Shown in pieces: positions 45,857-51,828 of a stretch of DNA of 51,828 bases; the stretch's first letter is position 1, and every line of letters starts with the position of its first letter. The DNA is from Candidatus Hydrogenedentota bacterium (lineage in GTDB: Bacteria > Hydrogenedentota > Hydrogenedentia > Hydrogenedentales > CAILVY01): the NCBI GenBank assembly GCA_029565395.1, contig JAKQOG010000210.1, positions 1 through 51,828 of the forward strand, written 5' to 3'. Position numbers and translations under genes: made by a program. A model generated the notes under the pieces. It searched no databases, was not told where the DNA came from, and saw nothing but the letters and a program-made list of their open reading frames with translations.

Positions 45857-48800
45857 ATGAGATCCACCATGATTCGCCTGTTAATTGTAATGGGCTTAAC
45901 AATTAGCCTTTCCAGCTACGCTGATATTCTCGGCTATTACTATAAACAAGGTACAGGTGTTTCCCCTTCCGACGCATTCAATCCTGCTTATTTTAAAGGA
46001 TTGCGGACGGATACAAACGTCGATTTCACTTTTGGCAATCCATGGCCGGACGTTGTGGATGTAGCCAGCCAAGGGGATGTAGATGGCTTTGCTGTCCGGT
46101 GGTTGGGCCAAGTGAATTTGCCTTCGGCGGGTAGTTGGACCTTTTATACGCGGTCGGATGATGGTGCGCGCCTTTGGGTTGATGGTGTGTTGCGCGTCGA
46201 TTCATGGATCGATCAAGGCGGTGTTGATTATAGAAGTTCCAGCGCGTTGACTTTGACGGTGGGATGGCATGATATTAGGATGGAATTTTATGAAAATATC
46301 GGCGGGGCACAAGCACATTTGTATTGGGAGGGGCCTTCTATCGCGCGGGAAATTATTCCCGCCGCGAATCTTGCCCCCTATACCATCGCCGATCCCAGTA
46401 CCGCCACAACAGGAATCCAAGCCGAATACTTCAACTTCTTCGATCCCGCTGCCGGTGGCACCACATTTCCAGTTCCTGCCGGTTCGGTTTACGATAATCA
46501 ATTTACCAATGCCGCCTCTTCTACAGCAGGATATTGCAGACAATCGCATACGGTGTCCGGTGGAAACCTTGATGCAAATATCTCCTTTGGTTGGGGGAAT
46601 GGAAGCCCGGCGAATATTCAGACGGAATTTTTCGGCGCACGGTGGCGTGGCCAGGTCAATATTCCCACCGGCGGGAGTTGGACGTTTTATACAAGTTGTG
46701 ATGATGGTTCGCGGGTCTGGATAGATGGCGCCCTCTTGACATCAACTGGTACGGGCATTGATTACTGGAGAAACCAGGGAGTACCGGTACCGCCTTTGCC
46801 AGGTGATCCCAGAGATCCAGTTTTACTGGGACCTGGCTGGCACGACATTCGGATGGATTACTTCGAAAACACCGGCGGTGCTCAAGCCGTAATGAACTGG
46901 GCCGGCCCAGGCGTAACCGCTACCCTTGTTCCGCAAGCCAATCTGCGCCCGTACTTCTGCCATGGACTGATTACACGGTTCTATTCCGATAAAATTTGGT
47001 CTGATCATATCAAGAGCGCTGGTGGCACTGCCCTAACTCCGGGAACATACCAACTCGAGCGTATTGATGGTCCGATTGACTCTAACTGGAATAGCACTTC
47101 CCCCGACACTAACTATGTCTCATCTGAATTTTTCTCTGCTTGGTATCGCGGCAAGGTTTTGATTCCAGGAACCCCCGGCACTTCCAGCACCTATACATTT
47201 TGGGAGCGGGCGGACGATATGGTGGACCTCTTTGTCAATGGGACGCAGATACTCGATGACGCGCAATGGGCTGCGGAGCATTCGGCAAGCATTACGTTGA
47301 CCGCCGGCCTGAAATACTACATAGACATGCGTTTCACTGAGTGGACGGGTGGCGCCCTGTGCGAGTTGAAGTACAGCGGCCCTGGGATTGGCGACGGCAG
47401 CGATGGCGCACGGACGTTTATTCCGCTGTCCAATCTGTTCGCTATTTTGAACGAAGCTCCCAGCAACATAGCCATAAGCGCTAATACGATGGGATCAAAT
47501 TCTGCAGCAAATTATGTGGTGGGCAATCTTTCCACAACAGATATTGACAACACCACGGGCGCCGGCGGCAGTTATTCCAATGCCATTCCCACGCAGACCT
47601 TCACCTATTCGCTGGTATCGGGTTCAGGTTCAACCAATAACAACCTGTTTAACATTAATGGCGCACAATTGCGCGCCACAAACGCCAATATGACCCCGGG
47701 AACCTATTCCGTACGCGTGCGCACCACGGACAGCGGCGCCCAACCCAACAACCTATACTTCGACAAAGCATTCACCATTGTCGTAAACGATACCACGCCA
47801 CCCGAGGTTACGGGATTGTCAGTGACCGGATTGCTGACGATGGAAATCACCTTCAACGAAGCCATGGGCGCGGGAGTAACTACAGTTACAAATTACAGTC
47901 TCAGCGGTCCTGGAAAAGGAACAATGCCAACAAATCCGGATTCAGTAGTGTTGGTTAGCGGCAACACGTATAGGCTTACATGGACCTCGGGCGAAATGCT
48001 GGATGGAGAAAATGTAACAGTTACCGTAAGCAGCAATGTCAAAGACGCGGCTGGCAACTCAATGTCCACGTTAAATAATAGCGGAACAGATGAGGGCATA
48101 GGTGAAGCCCCCACGGTGACGAATGTGACGAGTACGGCGACGAACGGATCGTATACTGTTGGTGCAAACATAATGATCCAAGTCACTCTGTCGGAATCCG
48201 TGACGGTATCGAATATGACCCCAACCCTGACGCTGGAAACGGGCGCCATCGACCGCACAGCTTCCTATGACAGTGGCTCCGGTTCTAGTACGCTGGTATT
48301 CAAATATACTGTTCAAGCAGGTGATACCACCTCGGATTTGGAGTACTTCAGTGCCTTTTCGCTTTCCGCCGGGACCGCGACGATTCGGGATGCGGCGGGC
48401 AATGATGCGAATCTCACGCTCGCCTCGCCAGGCGCCCAACATTCCTTGGGGTATAACAAGGATATCGTGATCGACACGACGGCGCCGCATGTGACGAATG
48501 TAACGAGCGGCCTTGCGGATGGCTCGTACAAAGCGGGTCAGATAGTGGATGTTCAGGTGACGTTTTCGGAGGTGGTGAATGTGTCGGCGGGTACGCCGCA
48601 TTTGCTGTTGGAGACGGGTTCTTCGGATTATTCGGCGGGGTGTATTTCGGGTACGGGTTCGATGACGCTGGTGTTCAGGTATACGGTCCAGGCGGGTGAC
48701 ATCTCCGCGGACCTGGATTACGCAGGTCCGGGGTCGCTGACGCTGGATGGCGCGGTGATCCGGGACGTGGCGGGCAATGATGCGGTGTTGACGCTTCCCG

Positions 48801-49510
48801 CGCCGGGTTCGCCGGCGTCTCTGGGGGGCAACAAGAATATCATTATCGACACGGCGTCTCCGACGGTGACGGTGAATCAGTCGGCGGGCCAGTTGGACCC
48901 GTCGAACAGCGCGTCGATTCTGTTTACGGCGGTGTTCAACGAGGAGGTGACGGGTTTCATCAACACGGATGTGACGGTGACGGGTACGGCGCCGGGGACG
49001 AAGACGGTGTCGCTGGCCAGCAGCGACAGCAAGACGTGGACGCTGACGGTGTCTGGGATGACGGGTGCGGGGACGGTAATCGTGAGTCTGTTGGGGGGCG
49101 TGTGCACGGACGTGGCGGGGAACGGGAACGCGGCGTCGACGAGCACGGACAACCAGGTGACGTATGATCCGGTGGCGCCGTGGATGTCGGATATAACGGT
49201 GGCGGGCGGCGGCGGTGCGATCACGGTGATTTTCAATGAGCCGATGTCTTCCACGGAAGCGGTGAACCGGATGAACTATACGATTTCGGGTGCGGGTATC
49301 GGGACGTTTTCGGCCAATCCGGATTCGGTGGTGCAGGACACGCCGACGCGGTACACGCTGACGTGGAATTTGCCGGATGAGATGCTTCAGGGCGGATTGA
49401 TCACGGTCACGGCGGAGAATGTGCGGGACGCGGCGGGGAACCTGATCGGCACGCCGGACTTTATTACGAAGCCGACGGGGGCGTGCGCCGGGATCAGCCG
49501 CGTGTCATGA
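45857..49510 (+). CDS. Giant secreted PA14/cadherin-like/Ig-like surface protein, N-terminal part
   Basis: A 1217-residue frame. ATG 45857 has GGAGA eight bases upstream and starts a signal peptide ending near SSYA. Three PA14 domains follow, at about residues 25-170, 185-360 and 370-530 (motifs such as GSWTFYTRSDDGARLWVDG), which in other proteins bind carbohydrate. A cadherin-like unit (about 535-645), then SwmB-like and Big-type Ig repeats run to the end. The frame stops at 49510 in mid-domain, and the homologous repeats continue at once in the neighbouring frame, so a one-base loss near 49488-49491 is likely. Full-length protein would exceed 1,990 residues. Confidence 0.87.
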   Translation: MRSTMIRLLIVMGLTISLSSYADILGYYYKQGTGVSPSDAFNPAYFKGLRTDTNVDFTFGNPWPDVVDVASQGDVDGFAVRWLGQVNLPSAGSWTFYTRSDDGARLWVDGVLRVDSWIDQGGVDYRSSSALTLTVGWHDIRMEFYENIGGAQAHLYWEGPSIAREIIPAANLAPYTIADPSTATTGIQAEYFNFFDPAAGGTTFPVPAGSVYDNQFTNAASSTAGYCRQSHTVSGGNLDANISFGWGNGSPANIQTEFFGARWRGQVNIPTGGSWTFYTSCDDGSRVWIDGALLTSTGTGIDYWRNQGVPVPPLPGDPRDPVLLGPGWHDIRMDYFENTGGAQAVMNWAGPGVTATLVPQANLRPYFCHGLITRFYSDKIWSDHIKSAGGTALTPGTYQLERIDGPIDSNWNSTSPDTNYVSSEFFSAWYRGKVLIPGTPGTSSTYTFWERADDMVDLFVNGTQILDDAQWAAEHSASITLTAGLKYYIDMRFTEWTGGALCELKYSGPGIGDGSDGARTFIPLSNLFAILNEAPSNIAISANTMGSNSAANYVVGNLSTTDIDNTTGAGGSYSNAIPTQTFTYSLVSGSGSTNNNLFNINGAQLRATNANMTPGTYSVRVRTTDSGAQPNNLYFDKAFTIVVNDTTPPEVTGLSVTGLLTMEITFNEAMGAGVTTVTNYSLSGPGKGTMPTNPDSVVLVSGNTYRLTWTSGEMLDGENVTVTVSSNVKDAAGNSMSTLNNSGTDEGIGEAPTVTNVTSTATNGSYTVGANIMIQVTLSESVTVSNMTPTLTLETGAIDRTASYDSGSGSSTLVFKYTVQAGDTTSDLEYFSAFSLSAGTATIRDAAGNDANLTLASPGAQHSLGYNKDIVIDTTAPHVTNVTSGLADGSYKAGQIVDVQVTFSEVVNVSAGTPHLLLETGSSDYSAGCISGTGSMTLVFRYTVQAGDISADLDYAGPGSLTLDGAVIRDVAGNDAVLTLPAPGSPASLGGNKNIIIDTASPTVTVNQSAGQLDPSNSASILFTAVFNEEVTGFINTDVTVTGTAPGTKTVSLASSDSKTWTLTVSGMTGAGTVIVSLLGGVCTDVAGNGNAASTSTDNQVTYDPVAPWMSDITVAGGGGAITVIFNEPMSSTEAVNRMNYTISGAGIGTFSANPDSVVQDTPTRYTLTWNLPDEMLQGGLITVTAENVRDAAGNLIGTPDFITKPTGACAGISRVS

Positions 49511-51828
49511 CGGTGTCGGTGGTGGATGGTCTTCACGTGGACGTGACGTTCAGCGAGGCGATGGGCTCTGGGGTGACGGTGGCGTCGAATTACACGGTGA
49601 GCAACGCGGGCCGTGGGAGCCTGGCGGTGAATCCGGTTTCGGCGGTGCTTTCGTCGGGGAACACGTACCGTCTTTCGTGGTCCTCTGGGGAGATGGTGAA
49701 CGGTGCGAATGTGACGATCACGGTGGACCCGGCGGTGAAGGATGCGGCGGGGAACGGTATGGGTTCGGTGAACTATGGGACGGGCACGGGGATCGGGGTG
49801 CTGCCGGCGGTGCAGGCGGTGTCGGTGGCGGACGATCTTCACGTGGACGTGACGTTCAGCGAAGCGATGGGTTCGAGCGCGTTGACGGCGTCGAACTATA
49901 CGTTGAGCGGCACGGGCCGTGGGACGCTGTCGGCGGCGCCGTCGAGCGTGGCGGTTGGGGCGGGCAACACGTACCGCCTGGCCTGGAGTACGGGCGAGAT
50001 GCGCGACGGCGGGGATATCACGGTGACGGTGGGGGTTGGCGCCTTGGACGTGGCGGGCAATCCGGTGGGCACGCCGAATAGCGGCACGGATGCGGGCGGC
50101 GGCATGGGTGTTGCGCCGGTGTTCAGCGGGTACGGGGCGGTTCCGAGCCCTGCGAAGCTGGGGACGGTGGTGACGCTGACGTACAGTGTGTCGGAGGCGC
50201 TGAGCGGGAATCCGGCGGTGACGGTGAACGGCCATGGCGCGTCTTACGTGAGCCATGCGGGGATGAATTACACGTACAGTTACACGGTGCAGGGTTCGGA
50301 CGCGGAAGGTCTGGCCTCGATCTCGGTATCGGGGAGCGACCTGGCGGGGAATCCCGGCAGCGGCGTGAATACGACGGTGTTGCGGATAGACAAGACGGCG
50401 CCGGTGGTGACGGTGACGACACAGGTGACGGGGGACACGACGCCGTTGCTTTCGGGTACGGTGACGGACGACGTTGCGGTGGCGGGGGTGCAGGTGACGG
50501 TGGGAACGCACACGTACACGGCGGTGTTGGGCAGCGGGACGTGGACGGCGCAGGTGACGGATGTGCTGGCGCAAAACACGTACAATGTGGTGGCGCAAGC
50601 GACGGACACGGCGGGGAACATAGGCACGGACGCGACGGCGGACGAGTTGACGGTGGACTTGAATGTTCCGATTGTGACGGTGGCTGCGCTGGAGACGACG
50701 GACACGACGCCGCTGCTGAGCGGGACGGCGGCGCCGCAGGCGGGCCACAGTGTGACGCTGGTGGAGGTGACGGTGGACGGACAGACGTATACGGGGGTGC
50801 TGGTGGGAACGGCGTGGACGGCGCAGGTGACGGCGGTGCTTGCGGATGGCGTATACGACGTGCAGGTGATGGCGCGGGACGATCTGGGCCGGGAAGGGAC
50901 GGACGGTACGACGGATGAATTGACGGTGGACACGGCGGGCCCGGTGGCCACGATAGTGCTGACGGACGTGAATCCGACGGTGCTGGACGTGCTGCACTTC
51001 GGCATAACGTTTGATGAAGACGTGAACGGAACCTTTACGCAAGAGGACGTGGCGCTGGCGGCGGGCTCGTTGGACGGCGGGCTGTTGCTGGAGGGTTCGG
51101 GCACGGCGTACACGGTGACGGTGAGTTTGACGGACGGCATGGCGAACGGCACGGTGGCGCTGGAGATTCTGGGCGGCGGCGCGGTGAGCGACGCGTTGGG
51201 CAATCCGGGCGCGGGCGGGACGTCGGAGGCGTACACGGTGCACAACTGGCCGGGATTCACCGAAGAGCCCGAAGACGCGCGGGTGTACGTGGGCGGTTCA
51301 CACACCTTCCGGGTGTCGGCGGACTATGGCCCGGTAACGCCCACGTTCCAATGGAAATTTGACGACGGGTTGAAGGCGGTGCAAGACGGTCCGGAGACGG
51401 AGGATTGGCCGCTGCTCGGCGTGCTGGAGAACATGGCCGGGGAATACTGGTGCGAAGTGGGCTACGGCGGGGAGACCTATGCCTCCGCGCACGCGGCGTT
51501 GGGCGTGGCGCCGGAACTCACGCTGAGCTTCCCCCTGGAGAACGCCGTGGTGGATCCGGGCGCGAGCCACACCTTTACCGTGGCGGTGACGGGCGGTTTC
51601 GCGCCGCTGAGCTACCATTGGTACCACGGCGAGGATCTGATAACCACGGCGGACAATTTGCCGGACTATACCGTGCCGGGCGCAGGAGAAGAAGACACCG
51701 GCGCCTATACCGTGCGGGTGTTCGACGACAACGGCGCGATGGTGGAATCCACGGCCGAACTGAGCCTGAGCGGCGCGATGCCCGCGGCGGGCCTGATCGG
51801 ATTGCTGCTTATGACCGCGGCCCTGGGC
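49507..51828 (+). CDS. Continuation of the giant surface protein after a frameshift (partial at window end)
   Basis: A frame of 774 codons without a stop runs off the window end. It opens in mid-repeat (MTVSVVDGLHVDVTFSEAMG), has no signal peptide, and its first domain matches the units before the upstream stop, so it is the second part of the same protein rather than a separate gene, although its ATG overlaps the TGA of the first part (49507-49510). It contains two SwmB-like units 102 codons apart, Big-type and Ig-like units, and a terminal Ig domain (EDTGAYTVRV). The last residues MPAAGLIGLLLMTAALG begin a hydrophobic anchor comparable to that of the 6192-8000 protein. Basic residues after the helix would lie outside the window. 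Confidence 0.8.
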   Translation, partial: MTVSVVDGLHVDVTFSEAMGSGVTVASNYTVSNAGRGSLAVNPVSAVLSSGNTYRLSWSSGEMVNGANVTITVDPAVKDAAGNGMGSVNYGTGTGIGVLPAVQAVSVADDLHVDVTFSEAMGSSALTASNYTLSGTGRGTLSAAPSSVAVGAGNTYRLAWSTGEMRDGGDITVTVGVGALDVAGNPVGTPNSGTDAGGGMGVAPVFSGYGAVPSPAKLGTVVTLTYSVSEALSGNPAVTVNGHGASYVSHAGMNYTYSYTVQGSDAEGLASISVSGSDLAGNPGSGVNTTVLRIDKTAPVVTVTTQVTGDTTPLLSGTVTDDVAVAGVQVTVGTHTYTAVLGSGTWTAQVTDVLAQNTYNVVAQATDTAGNIGTDATADELTVDLNVPIVTVAALETTDTTPLLSGTAAPQAGHSVTLVEVTVDGQTYTGVLVGTAWTAQVTAVLADGVYDVQVMARDDLGREGTDGTTDELTVDTAGPVATIVLTDVNPTVLDVLHFGITFDEDVNGTFTQEDVALAAGSLDGGLLLEGSGTAYTVTVSLTDGMANGTVALEILGGGAVSDALGNPGAGGTSEAYTVHNWPGFTEEPEDARVYVGGSHTFRVSADYGPVTPTFQWKFDDGLKAVQDGPETEDWPLLGVLENMAGEYWCEVGYGGETYASAHAALGVAPELTLSFPLENAVVDPGASHTFTVAVTGGFAPLSYHWYHGEDLITTADNLPDYTVPGAGEEDTGAYTVRVFDDNGAMVESTAELSLSGAMPAAGLIGLLLMTAALG
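49525..50136 (+). repeat. Tandem 306-bp coding repeat
   Basis: Two adjacent copies 306 bases (102 codons) apart share long near-identical stretches, for example CTTCACGTGGACGTGACG at 49531 and 49837. They encode consecutive SwmB-like domains. Related but more divergent units occur at about 47800-48110 and 49170-49480. Confidence 0.75.

Noticed and set aside
49387..51243. Long minus-strand frame of 618 residues, rich in Arg and His
   Set aside because: It is the antisense of the GC-rich Ig/SwmB repeats; the opposite strand encodes clear domains, while this frame has no recognisable one.

Overview
The window is bacterial chromosomal DNA with about 31 supported protein genes. I saw no rRNA, tRNA, CRISPR array, phage genes or transposase. 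Gene content suggests an uncultured member of the Planctomycetes/PVC or Hydrogenedentota-type bacteria (inference, moderate to low confidence). The signs are a Tat-exported Gfo/Idh/MocA oxidoreductase, a secreted beta-helix protein, ExuT-like transporters, a protein ending in the H-X9-DG-like tail typical of Planctomycetes, large lipoproteins with Cys-Pro after the lipobox, PA14/Ig giant proteins with a C-terminal membrane anchor, and intergenic repeats of kinds common in such genomes.

Layout. Positions 1-1373 hold no gene but are packed with repeats. 1374-5984: Gfo/Idh/MocA-like protein, secreted beta-helix protein and an unrecognised protein. 6192-10806: secreted ThuA-like/Ig protein overlapping an alpha/beta hydrolase, a degenerate receiver protein, a secreted STN-like protein and a zinc-ribbon/acidic protein. 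11434-20616: a probable operon of three lipoproteins, one with leucine-rich repeats and two giant paralogues with BACON-like repeats around a von Willebrand A domain. This is the best candidate for an undescribed system. 20634-23702 (minus): feoB-feoA-DtxR-type regulator with a palindromic operator. 23856-26968 (minus): HDOD protein, GspE/PilB-type ATPase and a small CsrA-like protein. 27096-31515: membrane protein with H-X9-DG-like tail, DUF2330-like protein and DUF3352-like secreted protein. 31603-37127: etfB-etfA-membrane Fe-S oxidoreductase-acyl-CoA dehydrogenase, a complete route from an acyl-CoA (or similar) to the quinone pool. 37329-42606: DedA protein, two paralogous MFS transporters and an ExbB-ExbD-ExbD proton-driven complex. 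42807-45571: Kef-type antiporter and a Crp/Fnr regulator. 45857-51828: a giant PA14/Ig-like surface protein interrupted by an apparent one-base frameshift near 49490 and running off the window end.

Themes: export and cell-surface display (three lipoproteins, several secreted proteins, two proteins with a similar C-terminal anchor), iron acquisition (feo operon), and flavoprotein-linked electron transfer. Several starts were placed at internal ATGs with good ribosome-binding sites. Function calls rest on recognised motifs, without database searches.
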